Source: Anisakis pegreffii (Eukaryota; Nematoda; Chromadorea; Rhabditida; Anisakidae). From it: a stretch of DNA of 64,000 nucleotides. Made by a program: the position numbers and the translations under genes. Location of the stretch: the NCBI GenBank assembly GCA_035041965.1, contig JAPYMA010001541.1:1-64000 (forward strand), written 5' to 3'. Below, piece by piece: positions 26,015 to 38,923 of the stretch (position 1 is its first letter; each line of letters begins with the position of its first letter). The notes under the pieces are model-generated. The model saw nothing but the letters and a program-made list of their open reading frames with translations, searched no databases and had not been told where the DNA came from.

Positions 26015-29000
26015 TTATTCTAAAATTGTTGTCCGTAACGGTACAGTCTCATCGTTGGCTGTTCCATCGGCTAACACTCCTAAACGCCTCGACTGGCCAT
26101 CGCCTGAAAATGACTAGTTCACAAAATTTTTCGAGTGAAATCCGAATCAAACTGCGGAACGATTGCTTCTGAATCGATCAGTCTAGTTGGTGGTAAATGA
26201 GATGACTTCGTAGATCACCGATATTTTGAGGACTCTCTGCATGAGCATCGGTAATGATAATGATCCGGAAATCAGAAGGCTTCCGGAAGGAATTATTTTC
26301 TTGTCGTTTCCAGATGCTCGAATCATTATTCTGCATTATTTCAACGTATCAGTCATGTCAGAATATATTTCAGCTCACTTAATGAGCAATTCATATCGTT
26401 CAATAAATGAAATATCACCGGATGATAATGATTGATTACAACTTAACAAATGAATAGACGATTATCGACGGCATAATACCATTTTCATCCATTTCAACTC
26501 CCATTTCATTCAAGAAGAAAAAACCTTAGATACCATCAAGAAAGAAACGAAATTCGATATTTAAGTGATGGATTTGAAATGTATTCAGCAAAGAGAGTTA
26601 TTTTTCTCCTTTTTCATTGAAAAAACACTCGGAAATTCGCAATATTCGAAAGATTGGAATGCAGATTAAAAGGAATACAAGGAAGCCGACCGAAAGAGGA
26701 AATTCTCATTCGATTTCCTCAATACATTCCATTATTCTCTTAGAAAATAGCTTAACAAAAGAAGAGAATAATGTGACACCATTTAATATCATTAGAGTTT
26801 TTGAGTTTGAGTGAAAACATAACGGAAACTCGAAAACATTGCTGAGATTTTTCAATTGTGAAAGAATTTTTTTGAGTTGATCAAGAAAAAAATTGCCGCA
26901 CCATAAATTTTCCTTCGCAATTGTTCCAGTTTAATAGAGTAACGTTCATCACGCGATGCTCGATACTCTTCGATCACCCATTCATGATTACTTCGCCAGC
27001 ATTCTATTATATATCTTGCGAGACTTATTTCTGTCTGAAAGTTTTCTCAAAATGGCTTTTGAATTTAACATTCTCAATGATTTCAATAAAAATGAAGAAT
27101 TTCGTGTCGTTCGTCGTGTTACGGCTTTGATTTCAGTCAAATTCTGTGCTAGTATAAGTTCTGATCAGGAAACTATGAGCTGCAGCTGAAGTTTCGGTCC
27201 ATTCTTGTGGCAATTCCCTTGGAGCGATACCGAACAATTGCTTTAAACAACCCCTTATCGAGAAATATTGAGGAACATATTCTCATGCCTCTCTCAATTG
27301 CTACAGAACGAAAAACCTCACCATAATTGAGGTTACGGTATGAACGGACCGCCATGAGTGAGTAGATGAACTTGGGATTAGGGCAATTGTCAAATGATTG
27401 ATTAGAATTCAACAAAACATGAAGCAAGCAAGGAATAACAGAACGAACCTTGATATGAGCGTACATTGCGATGAAAAGACCCAAGAAGAAGAGAACCGCC
27501 GAGGCGAGTGTCGCTGAACTGAGAATGTTTTCCCATTCACGGATTTCTGACGATAACGCCGTAACACTGAACATTTTCACTTATCGTATCGGGTATAACC
27601 ATTGGAATTATTCAGTGATAATGTTATTAGTTTGATTATTATCATCAAGTTTATTATTTGAAGGGGATAGGGATTTCGATAATCAATTCCTCACTAATTT
27701 AAATTCTGAAGCAATATCTAGAAACTAGCTGTCCACATGACCAATTGAGAGTCTGGTTATCGTTATTGCTATCACAAATCTTCTCATGAATATATCAGTA
27801 TATGAAGCCTTAGGGTAAAATATGAATATCAGTATGAATATTAGTATTCGAAGCATCATTACGGAATAAGAATATGTAAGAAGTTTTAATCGGTACCATA
27901 TGAAATATCAATTAATATATGAAGGCAAATGAATGCTTGGCACAAATATCCATCACTATCATAAGGTTTATCAGAGATTAAGCTAGTCTTCGGCAAGAGA
28001 TAATGTGCGATTAATAAGCTACTTAAGCAGATAATACAATTCAACTAATGGACAGTTCAGGGAATGTATGCATCTAAATCGTGTAATCTCAATCGGATGA
28101 AGGTACAATCAGCGAGATGCTTTTAAAATCCATGACATTGAATAAATGAATCGATGGAAACGCACGTTTCATTATTTTTTACGATTCCAAATTTGCGTTC
28201 AATGTAAAAACAAACGAAGGACATCGCTGCCGAAATGAACATCAACGTGACAGCAATAATGAACACCGCCAGGTAACCCAAATCACGGCGCGGTATTGAT
28301 GGTAACCGAATATTGCGTAACTGAAACAAACACTGTTCGACGTATTTTTGCAGCATGAAAAGTGAAATTCACATAGTGAAAACTGAAGACGCAACTGATT
28401 ATTCCACCGTCTTCTAGAAAAAATTCACAGAATTCTCTTAGTTCGTTTCGGTTGGAAAGAGAAAAACCATTTGAACGAATCACCTTGAATGTGCGTCGTT
28501 TGCGATACTTGTAAAGACACAACTCACAAATCGGTGGACGTTTCAACTTCCTCGAACATATACTTAACCAGTGCTGAAAGATGATTAATTACTCTCTTTG
28601 CGAACAAAATGCCCAAACACTGAATCGAATTCTAATGATTAGAGCTTATCTCATCTATATTGATGAAAACAAATGCTAAATCAACTCACTGATGGTAGAA
28701 CGCTACTGATGATTTCACATTGTTAATAATTAATAATGTTAATATAACTTCGAAGAAATGTAGATGAAAAATATGCGAGCGAATGAATTGGATTTTCAGC
28801 GATATAACGGTAACATACTAAGAGACAAGACATATGGACGAATTGAAGAGTTCCAGAGCAACGACAAGGTGATATGAGTTGATCGTCAGGAGTGGACGGG
28901 CAGTGACATATACGGCAGAGTCGTTCCGAGCTGATCTCTCGCGAGATCGACCTCGTACTGCAGTTGCCAGCGAACGAGTGAAACGAAGTGTCCAACGAAC

Positions 29001-31807
29001 CAAGTGTTGACGATGTTTCCTTCATAAAACAGATATAATATCAGTGATTATTTCTTGTACCAGTCTTTTATCATATCATTTCTGTGCATCACACTTCATC
29101 ATCATTAGTATGAGTTGAGAAATTTAAGTTGGCAATTCAAAAACGCATCTAGAAAATGATAAATCCGAGTAATTTGGCGATGACTCAAACTAAACATCGA
29201 TAATATAGGATCCATTCGCTGAAATCATTCTGGAATAGTGATATGATCACTTGGGATCATTGAGGATATTTTCCACAAACGAACTCCTTTCTTCATACAT
29301 TCAACTGTTCCACTACCCTAACCATTTCATTCAGATATCTATCTATCTGTGAAACTTCTGGGTTAAGTGCAGCTTTAAAGTTAGTTTATACACAAACATG
29401 TAGCATAATAAATGGAAGCGGGTGAATGCATTGAAGTAAAATTTGTGAATGGCGTTAATTTGGCACATATTTCTATTGTAATGATTCGTTTTGGGTTAAG
29501 TATAACTTCTGAGTTAAGTGCAACTTTAAAGACGATTCTTCTCAAATTCTTCATCATCCATGATGCACTTTCATGATGCTTCTCAATCTTACACTCAACA
29601 AAATTTAATTCTTAAGTCAAAATATGAACCTGAGCAATATGTCTACAACAAGTTCCATCTAGCAAAGGTCGTCCTGCACAGACCTCGCATAATGCCCCCA
29701 AACTCGTAGGATATTCACCGTACTGCACCGTCCAATCTGGATCACATTTCTCAGCGTATGTATTCTCGGTTGACGACACGAACAGTTGAGTTTGATTGTT
29801 CCACTTTGAACATCGATCACATGAACACTCATCCGTATCGTTGCCGTTATCAATTTCATTATCGCGGATATCACCGATGGTGTTCTTATCATTACAAGCG
29901 CATTCCCTTTCATAATCCCTCCTATCCTTTACTTTCGTACTGAGAGCGATATCCGATTTGAGCATTCTTTTCTTCTCTGTAAATCAATCCTCTTCAGTCA
30001 TTTATCTTTCGTTTTCCTTTCTTCTTGTTACCTTCAACTATTCCACTATCCTAGTCTTTTCATTCACTATCAAATATTTAGCTGTGAAAATTCTGGGTTA
30101 AGTGCAACTTTAAAGTTAGTTTATACACAAATATGTAGCATAATAAATGGAAGCGGGTTGAAGGATTGAAGTAAAATTTGTGAATGGCGTTAATTTGGCA
30201 CATATTTCTATTGTAATGATTCCTTTTCCCTTGGGGTTAAGGCTATACACTTGTTCAATCGGAAATATCGATCTACAAGAGAAATCTTTTGAGACTGCGA
30301 GATTTTGAGATTTCGACTGACGCCTTTTAAGTGAAAGATTGATTACATTTTATTGAAAACTCCTAGCGATGGTGAGCATAGCTACTTTCTCCCACGTTGC
30401 TCAATAGATACTCTTTGCCAAGAAAAAATATCACCAGAAAGACATGTACATGCGAAATTCAGCTCTGCTTCCGTGTTGCTTTCATTCTCTTTTTCGAGTT
30501 TCCGGATGACGGAATTTCCGAAAGATGCTAAATTCCGGACAGGATTAGCTTGTTCAGTGAGCATCGGATCAGCTGGACGATTGCTTTCACTAATTGCACC
30601 TGATTAGCAAAAAAGCAATATAGCAGACCTTTAAATGAGGCGATCAGTTTGGAAGATTGGCTAACACCACAATATAATTTAGCACTTTGGGCACGTCTCA
30701 TCAACGGTGGCGAGTCAAAGTTAGCAGGCACATAGGGTATATGACTTCGGGTGATTAGCACTAGAATACACGAGCGTTGATAAGGATTTTGTGATCAACG
30801 TTAAAAGATTAAGAGGATTTGGCGGTGAGCATTTCAAATCTGATAAGCTTCTGATAACCAATCGAAAACTTTTGATGGATAGAAAATTTCACGGCAAAAT
30901 TGAGACACACGAATAATCATCTATTTTTAAGAAATTTGCAGTTAACACATCACAAAACCAATACTCAATAACAAATTTGAACGTTCGATCAATGAACTAA
31001 CTCCCAGCACTCAAATTGCCTCGACTATTCCCTAGTCTCGGCCGTGTTGAACGTTCTCCGATTTCCAGCAGTGTTGAAAGAACACCGGAGAGCTGGAATT
31101 CTCAACATTCAGTGGAAATTTTCAACGCTATTCGGATACAACCATTCAGGTTGCTCAGCGATTAATATGCATTATTTTTTTGTGAAAGGATCAAGTGCAT
31201 GAGTTGAAAGAATAATTATGTGTGGATGTGAATGCATTCAGATTGACGAAATCGATTCATTCATCTGAGAATGGCATTCGGATGTAAAAATACTTGCATC
31301 CGTCGGAAAGAAACGATTTTCAGTCAGAAACGACTCAAATGATACCTTTCGAACAATGAAACTTGATGAGCTCTGATGTTGGGATATAGCGTTATCTGAT
31401 ATGGAGATTCCACGCTGCTGAAAGTAAATTCCGATTGGCATTTCGTTGATTTTAGTGAGATGTTCAAAATTCAACAACTAGTATAAGGATCAAGATAAAA
31501 CCTACAAAATATCGATGTGGACCGGATTTGTGATTCGTGGGCCGAATCGCTGCTGCTTGCATGGAATCCTCGTCGGCTCCCGTCGTCTCAATACCAGCCG
31601 AAGAGGCACAGTTCTCGTTCGCGACTGTTTCATGATCAATCACACAAGCAGTGGTGGTTCCTTGATGTAGCCTTATTCCATCATGCTCATCATCACCCTT
31701 CGATTCAATCAATTTCACTAGCAACCTCTCTCCGTTTGGATTCTGGCTCTGCGCTTGGGCTTGGACTTGGGCTTGTCATCGTTATGCTCTGAATGCGAAT
31801 AACTCAT
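26015..31807 (-). CDS. MARCH-type RING-CH E3 ubiquitin ligase, membrane protein
   Basis: Phase-consistent model of 12 exons, 537 residues: 31807-31726, 31660-31506, 31417-31346, 31092-31002, 30599-30435, 29976-29630, 29019-28819, 28573-28484, 28320-28166, 27566-27449, 27370-27322 and 26103-26015. Residues from about 339 form a C4HC3 RING-CH finger (CRIC, PCRC, His, Cys, CELC). Two hydrophobic segments follow (in the exons at 28320 and 27566), the layout of MARCH ligases, which ubiquitinate membrane proteins to send them to degradation. The N-terminal 300 or so residues are hydrophilic and serine-rich and match nothing I know. The RING and membrane exons (29019-27449) are secure. The five exons above 30.4 kb rest on splice sites and phase only. 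The first intron (31725-31661) has weak ends and may instead hide a frame change. Another ATG at 29025 would give a shorter protein. Confidence 0.72.
29296..29480. repeat. Dispersed direct repeat, copy A
   Basis: About 185 bp, closely repeated at 30030-30215. The shared text includes GGGTTAAGTGCA and GGCGTTAATTTGGCACATAT. The copies lie in the introns on either side of exon 29976-29630 of the RING-CH gene. A short third fragment (GAGTTAAGTGCAACTTTAAAG) lies at about 29511-29531. Confidence 0.85.
30030..30215. repeat. Dispersed direct repeat, copy B
   Basis: Partner of the copy at 29296-29480, same orientation, with scattered substitutions and small indels. Confidence 0.85.
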
Positions 31808-32188
31808 TGCAAAAGTGGCCAAACTAGTAATTTGCTATGAAACGAAAAGAAAAACGAAGAAAAAAGGATGCAATAAAGACACAAATGGGAAATTGGAATA
31901 CGAAGTTGTCTCGAATCATCATTATTATCCTAGAATAATGGAACGATCATAGAAAAACGAGTAACATATAAAACGACATTGCTTTTAAAATGATGAAACT
32001 AGTAATTTTGACAGTGCAAAATTTCGGAAAAATTTCGAAATTATTGAAACGTGCAGCTTAGACTTTCTGTTTCCGTAGAGCTGCTTCATGGAGATGTTTG
32101 AGGAATGGAGATGTTTATGGAGATGTTCGCATGGCTACAGATATAGATATCATGGAGAGCAGCAGCATATACGAACAAATCTGTCTCT

Positions 32189-32210
32189 ATCACTATCTAT
32201 CTATCTATCC
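32189..32210. repeat. (CTAT)n microsatellite
   Basis: Short tetranucleotide run in the spacer upstream of the RING-CH gene. Confidence 0.7.
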
Positions 32211-33027
32211 ATATCCTAATCCATTAGTGCATATACTGAATCTATCTCAGATAGCTTTTGAATCTATCTGAATTTATAGACAAGAGTGGATTTTATGTGA
32301 GCTTGTTGCATTAGATTGGTATTCATTCAACCTTATAGACATGAAAACACCAAACGAAAGTGCTAACATTTTGAGAGTGTAATTCAGTCGAGTGGAATGA
32401 ATAGAGTGAATTTTCATCGACACAACACTGTAATAAGACCATGAAAGTGACAAACCCGAAAGATTGCACGTCAAAAACATCTTATAAAAGTTTCAGTTTC
32501 AATCAATCATTTACCGAAAAGTTTTTGATAGTTTCATTACTTCACGGAATGTACTCCAAAAAACAATGAGAATTGAATTTCATTCAGATTTTCCAGGTGC
32601 TGAACATCTGTTCGAAAGAAGACTAATCGAGAAGAAAGCACCACTGAGAAATAAAGTGCGAGTATGTTTGATAATGATTCAATCTCACTGAAAATGATTA
32701 CAGTCGATCAAAAGAATATGCTGACTAACATGACCGGCAATCGTTTATCGCGAATCGCGATGCTATTGTATAAACGTATGAATAATAAAGAAGATGGTGA
32801 TATCCAGTGATAACATCGCTGATAATAACGATAATGATGATAAGGACAATAATAATATGCTCGTAATAAGCATAATGAATAGCACAAATAAGCAATGGTC
32901 AGATCAAATTTAGGATTATTTTTGATATCAATTATACTAGCGATAGTTATCATAGCGATGGTTAAGCTGGCGATATTGACTAGTACTAACGATACTGTTT
33001 GAATATGCTAGCGATATTAATTGATGG

Positions 33028-33080
33028 CGATTTTAGGACTGTGCTTGAGTCTCGGTAACTCAAGCATAGTCTTTAAATCG
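33028..33080 (+). ncRNA. Long perfect-like hairpin, candidate small RNA precursor
   Basis: The arms 33028-33049 and 33059-33080 pair over 22 positions around a 9-base loop. There is one mismatch, and two G-U pairs form only if the plus strand is transcribed. The apical 13 pairs (GACTGTGCTTGAG against CTCAAGCATAGTC) hold one of the G-U pairs and no mismatch. The size is at the low end for an animal pre-miRNA. There is no coding context. It could also be a small inverted repeat or MITE remnant. Confidence 0.35.
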
Positions 33081-36000
33081 TTATCGGATAATATAAAAAA
33101 TATCATCCGAATATCATCTGAATAAAATATCATCCGAATGCTTGAACATATAAATCAAAACGATTCAATTAACAAAATTTTTTGATCAAAATCAGATGAA
33201 ATTCTCGGAAATACCCATAGAACAATAATCACCTCATTAAGCACTAACGTTCATAATGACCAATTTCTAGGATAAGAAAGTGCATTTTAAGAATAAGTTC
33301 CATTGAAATTTAACGAAATGATTCAGATTCTCATTTATAAAAGCATTCATTACCCGATAACTAAACGAACGAGTGAAACCTTGACAACAAGATGTAAACA
33401 CAGATAAATACATGGATGAGCTGGGCAGTGGATTTTTGTTTGAAACTGAAGTTTTTGAGCACTTACGGAGTCTCCAGGCCTACAACCTTAACCCTTACTC
33501 TCGGAGACTTCTAATCACTCATGAGGTCTCGAGCAAACGACTCTACCCCTTACCTTGGGAATTCTAATTTTATCGTTAATCAGAACAGTATCGAAGATTA
33601 ATGCTGGAACTGACACTGGGAAACTAGCTATCATCTCGTTAACGAACAACACTAGACCATTTGATCAACGTACTTACGACTAGATCAACTAGCTTAATCA
33701 TTGAGGTGAACCTTATTCCGTAGCTTTCATCTTAATTATCTTAACCTTAGCCTTTAACACTCATTCCTTTTCTTGCATCAATATAATCTGCTAACGATCA
33801 GCCAACTACATGCATGCTTTGATTCAACTTATTTTCCAGTTTTTATCTTTAAACTTATTAACTTCAAAATACTACATTGTTGTATCATTTGACTATTCAT
33901 TATGTTGCATCGATTTTTATCAGCATTGAAACTGAATTCACGAAGCCTAGAAATATCAATATTTCATATAGATGTACTCTAGACCAAGACCGATAGATAG
34001 AGCAATTAGTGAACATCATAAAATATTCATTTCATAAAACGGAAAGCATAAAATGAATAACTTTCACATACTATGTTTCGTTCGATGGAAATGGAATAAT
34101 TCGAAGAGTCCTCCGTTTACAACGGGAGAAAATTGGTGAAACGAATAGAAATTCGCTCAAAATACGAGCAAACAGCTAAAGGCAGATTGCAACTGCGTCC
34201 TAATAAAACATTTTTTTTGCCGAATGAAACAAACCAAACTGAGGAACGTATTTATAGATGGTACTCAATAGGCAATTAATTGAATTTGTTGGCTATACTT
34301 AATAAAAAGAAAATCCATGCAATAAGAGATGAGGTTCACAGAAAGAAAGATTATGCATGTATATGTGGATAAATTCATTTATGCATGAATGCAAGCAACC
34401 ATATTGCCATTCCACCATATTTTATAACACACACTCAATACTCTTTTTATTATTCTTATCATCCAGTTTGAAACCTTGACTTATTCCATTATGCAGAGTC
34501 CCAACAAACTCTATTTGTATGCAGACGTTCAGCACATGGATTCTCATGCTAATAATTGCAGCATTCCCAACTTGGTCCTATACTCAACAAAAAATAGAGT
34601 AAGCCAAGAAGTTTACATTCTGGTCGTTTGTCAGATTAAAAGGAGGAAACGGGAGGAATAGGCCAAACAGATCATACATGCCCTTGGGTCCAATTCTGAA
34701 GGTTTTCAATAGTTCGTTGAAGATATACGATTCTATGAAGAATTCTTTCAATGCATGATGAATACAAATGAGCATGAGAATTATGAAAATTCAGAGTAAG
34801 AGATCGATAGAGGGCGTGTGATGAAAGCAATTCGCTCACTGATGAAAACAAATGAAATGACTTAACGGATACAGATCGAATCGAATATCCCCATAAAGCG
34901 AGATTACAAAGTTGATTCGTATCGAACTCAGGATTTAATCCAAGAAACGTGTCTTCAATCGAGCATGCACTCAGATGAATATCGCATGGCATGCACCAAG
35001 CAACCACTGCGGCATCAAGAACTACCTCAAAAAGCATCATTCCACAAAAATGCATGAAAACATGACAGCACAGACAGAATAGCGCATGCATGATGATTCT
35101 AACTAGACTCTAGACACACCCATTAAACTAACGTCTACCGGCTTTTTGCACTCAGTTCTAACATAACTATGCGCTCGTCATTCAAAAAACACTTTCATCA
35201 TTATGAGCTTACGATTGGTATTAACATTTTTTAAAAGACATAGCTTATGATGCGTGCATGAACTCCGAAGTGTTCAAGACTATTGCATGTTGCTTAATGG
35301 GTGCCGAATAATGTTTGAAAGTCAAATGTGACATGTGACAGTTATAGTGAAGGTGTTATGTCAAGCAGAAATTGCAATTGCCTACCCCATCGTTCAGCTG
35401 ACGATGAACAGACGGGAAAGCTTCAAAGTCTGATGCTTTAATCATCTATTTTAGCACCATTCAGACACACAGCATCATGATGGAAGGAGGCATCAAAGCG
35501 TGAATCATATATATCACATTGCAGAGCATATCCAATTATACCAGAACATCACAACGTTTAAATGTTGAATCTCGTCAGCAATCTCATGTTGTTGAATCCA
35601 AAAATGGGGAGAAAATTCTCGCGATTGTGATCGATACTAGTAAAAAACTGAGTGATTTATAGGTGATTATGCATGGTTATTCAACTCTCTGATAAACAAC
35701 GATTGATAGAGTTGAGACGAGACGAATGACTTTTCGGATGAGGAAAGGTATTCTGGTTATCCATCATTCTTGTTTAGTTGTTACTATTTGCTTGCTCATC
35801 GTTCTCATCTGGTATAGAGAGATTCATCATGTGGTAGCAACTCTGCAAATATGTCATACCGAACTCATGCATACATATCTGAAATTATTGACAAACTCTG
35901 AAATTATCGATGAACACTCTAAAAAATGGAAAGCATGAAGTTATTCACATAGAGCACAATATAAACTCACTTCGGGAACTTCTCACAACCAACAGTGTCG

Positions 36001-37444
36001 TATAGAGATATGATGTGATATCCATTCGTATACAGGTATCCCAGGCAAATCAGAAACATATTTGAGAGGAAAGTATCTTTGGTCCTTGAGAGCAAACTTG
36101 AGGAAACAGGAGACTTGAGCAAACAGGAGACTTGAGGAAACAGGAAACTATCTGCGTACGATCAACTCACTGCAGCAGCTTTAACTTCAGCTGCATGTCA
36201 GTTATGATTTTGAACATTCAGATTGCGATCCGTCTAAGAAATTCGCCCGCGATTGGATCTGCCCGCTTGTTTTGGATGGCCACAGTTGTATTGAGCTAGC
36301 GATTCATCCTGTGGAAGTAAATCGAACATAACCTTGCATCAATGGGCTGACGGATCATCTCATGGTATGATCACAGTTTAATCATTATATTACTTCGACA
36401 TATTTGAGTGGTTAGATCGAGAAATCTCCGCATATTTCGAGATTATTCCGTAAACGTAGTGTGAACAACATTCAGAGCAAAAACTATCTCTACCCGAAAT
36501 TTATTTGCTTGAATTCATCCATTTTATGTGCGTTTCATCTATTGATGTCCTAGTCATGTTGCGAACAAATTAATGAATTCGTTATACCAAGATTCCAGGA
36601 AAACAGCGAAGTTTTTTGATCGACGTTGAAATATCAAACTTAATGCTTCAGTGAGCAGTGATAATAGAATCCAATAGAAATTAATGAATAAATTGAGTTT
36701 GTATTTAAAACAGTCCTCGTTTGGTTGTTCCACTTTAAGTGATGTAGGATATACTTCTGAGCAGAATCTTACTAGTTTCAGTGGGAGTACGGTGGAGCTT
36801 CAGTAAATGATCAAATAACAATATTCATCTGATGGATAAATGACAAGGAGCAAAAGGACTTGTTATGAAAGTTCATGCGGAATTCACGCAGAAATTTTAC
36901 TGGCCTTAAGATCTTGATAATAGTAAACATCCATCTTAAACCATTGAGTCTGTGAATCAAGACTGCTGTATTTTCGCCTGCATTAATCATGTAAATTGGT
37001 CACTTAGGAGATGTGAAATACGCATAAGCTGAAAAACTTTTGCAAATTCAGCATTCTGTGAAGTTTCATTTCACCCCCAATGATTCCTCTCGCTTTTTTT
37101 TCATTCATTCGCCAGCTTTATGGTACCACACCAAATGTGCAGATTGCTTCCGCATTTTGCTCGACTGGTTGATTCATTAACTTAGTTTTTAAAAATCTTG
37201 AACGAGTAACCATGATTAGATTTACTATTATCTTACAATTTTTTAAACTTGTTACTTGTACAACGAGCGGTCGTTTTGTTGATCGCTGTGAGCGATCGGC
37301 GGAATATTTATTTCATTCATTGAATTGGCATTTGACTGCGTTTAATTATGCGAAGTATTCACGGCGACTAATTAATTCACTCGGTTGTGTTCACTTGGCC
37401 TGTTCGCCTAGCCAGCGGGGTGGCTAAAATCAAGGCTAAACCAG

Positions 37445-37527
37445 TGCGAACGGAAACGTGAGCATTGTGGTCAGCAACATTACAAACGTTTGGTAGCCTG
37501 GCCAATCCAGGTAATCCGGGCAATGAT
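37445..37527. repeat. Dispersed repeat, copy 1 (about 80 bp)
   Basis: Closely matches 43997-44074, same orientation. The shared block contains AGCCTGGCCAATCCAGGTAA with a small internal palindrome (CCTGG/CCAGG). Probably a fragment of an interspersed element. Confidence 0.8.
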
Positions 37528-38923
37528 CTTACAATTATCATCCTATATTCTCTATTAAATTCAATCGCTCCTCAGAACGTATGCTTTAAGTTCCTCTCTT
37601 TTAATTTTATAGTGTGAAACTTAAACACTACTCTTTTCCCTATTCATTGTTATGAGATGATGATTCATCGCTAATGATTAATTTAAGCATTAAGATGTGA
37701 TTTAGAATTGTTAAATGTTTAATTGGATTTGTTAGAATAAAAATATGATAACAAGTACGTAGGTGAGGAGAAGCAACGAACGGTTACAATTAGATCCAGA
37801 CCGACCAGGCTGGCTAGGAGGGAGGGAGTGGTTTAGGCCAACAGCTTAGTTTGCTTGATGAGGAGTTTAGTGTCGATGATCTACTAGTCCATGATGTATG
37901 AAATTCAGTTCATTCACGCATTTACATATCTCTCTCGGTCTATCAATCTATTCAATAATCAGTTTATTTTCATGATTACATTCATTTATTCATGAGTTCT
38001 TTGCACTTTTCACAATAGCATTTTTCCATTTCATTCACATGCTTTGCAGAGATTTTATTTGCATGATTGGGCTGTGTTAGTTACGCCTTTCTTTTTTGTT
38101 GCTTTTTTCATTGGTTTTGCTTGAGCAGTGTTTTTGGTTGTTTTCGTCGGTTTTTCAGTTCGATTCTCGAGCAGAATTTAATACGATTTAGAATCGCTTC
38201 AATCAGTATTGTTCCTCATTTGCGCTAAATTGCCTGAAACAATGATAGGAGGGCGGATGGTAAAATTGTTTAGTGAGCGATTATTTTGGAATGTGTTAGT
38301 GCTTTCGAAATTCACATTTTGAAGCTATTCTAAGTTTCAATGACTTCGGTACACCACTCGGTTTCCACAAAAACTTTCCCCGTGAACGGGGCTTGATCAG
38401 AGTTCAAGACTAGTGAGAAGAAATGATTGGCCACGATCAGATCAATGATCATGATTAGATCATGACAATATTCGACGATTCGATTTGATTCCAATGTCCA
38501 TCGTTGAATATTTTTGTGCGCTGTTCTCCTTACAGTCTCCATCGAATGCTTGTTGTTGTGTTGATTGCGTTGCAACCAGTTCGTTAGCGTTCATGATTCG
38601 ATATCTTTGAGATAAGCGTGAAACAGTACTATCGGAGTAAATTAATTTGTAAGTGATCAGTATGATTCTAAACTTGTGAATTGAATTTCACAGTTTCAGT
38701 CGTCCAAATACTCGTTAACAAAATGAAGTTTCAGGATCGCAGCAAAGAAACATAAGGAAATCATCAAACGAAGACTATCGGAGTGATCAACGAACTCAGT
38801 AGCCTCAATAAAGGAGCAATAATTTGTGGAGAGCAGTGATATTCTTGTTGAGAGTTTCCAGTAAAGAAAAATATTCGAATCGTAAAACGTCTCGGAAAAG
38901 AAAAGGATCGATCGAAGATCCCA

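Larger units (their letters stand above)
31808..38923. other. Spacer between the RING-CH gene and the globin, unresolved
   Basis: 7.1 kb with no gene I can support. It holds a (CTAT)n run at about 32189-32210, the hairpin at 33028-33080, short near-repeats of the type TTGAGGAAACAGGA at 36105-36150, and one copy of a dispersed repeat at 37445. Minus-strand frames follow good-looking acceptors at about 36308 (24 codons to a stop), 35873 and 35440. A 139-codon frame (34672-35091, -) and a 71-codon frame with a hydrophobic start (37212-37427, +) are of a length expected by chance in 64 kb. None joins into a coherent model. Confidence 0.35.

Noticed and set aside
26011..26130. Plus-strand 35-codon frame opposite the last RING-CH exon
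   Set aside because: Also open, but the minus strand has a strong acceptor (ATTTTCAG) and the correct phase for the neighbouring gene.
27133..27240. Alternative last exon for the RING-CH gene after TTTAAAG
   Set aside because: Open to a stop, but the acceptor is weak. The exon at 27370-27322 has a good donor, aligns with the post-helix segment of MARCH proteins, and its phase fits the exon at 26103.
34672..35091. 139-codon minus-strand open frame
   Set aside because: About one frame of this length is expected by chance. There is no family likeness and no clear flanking exons.
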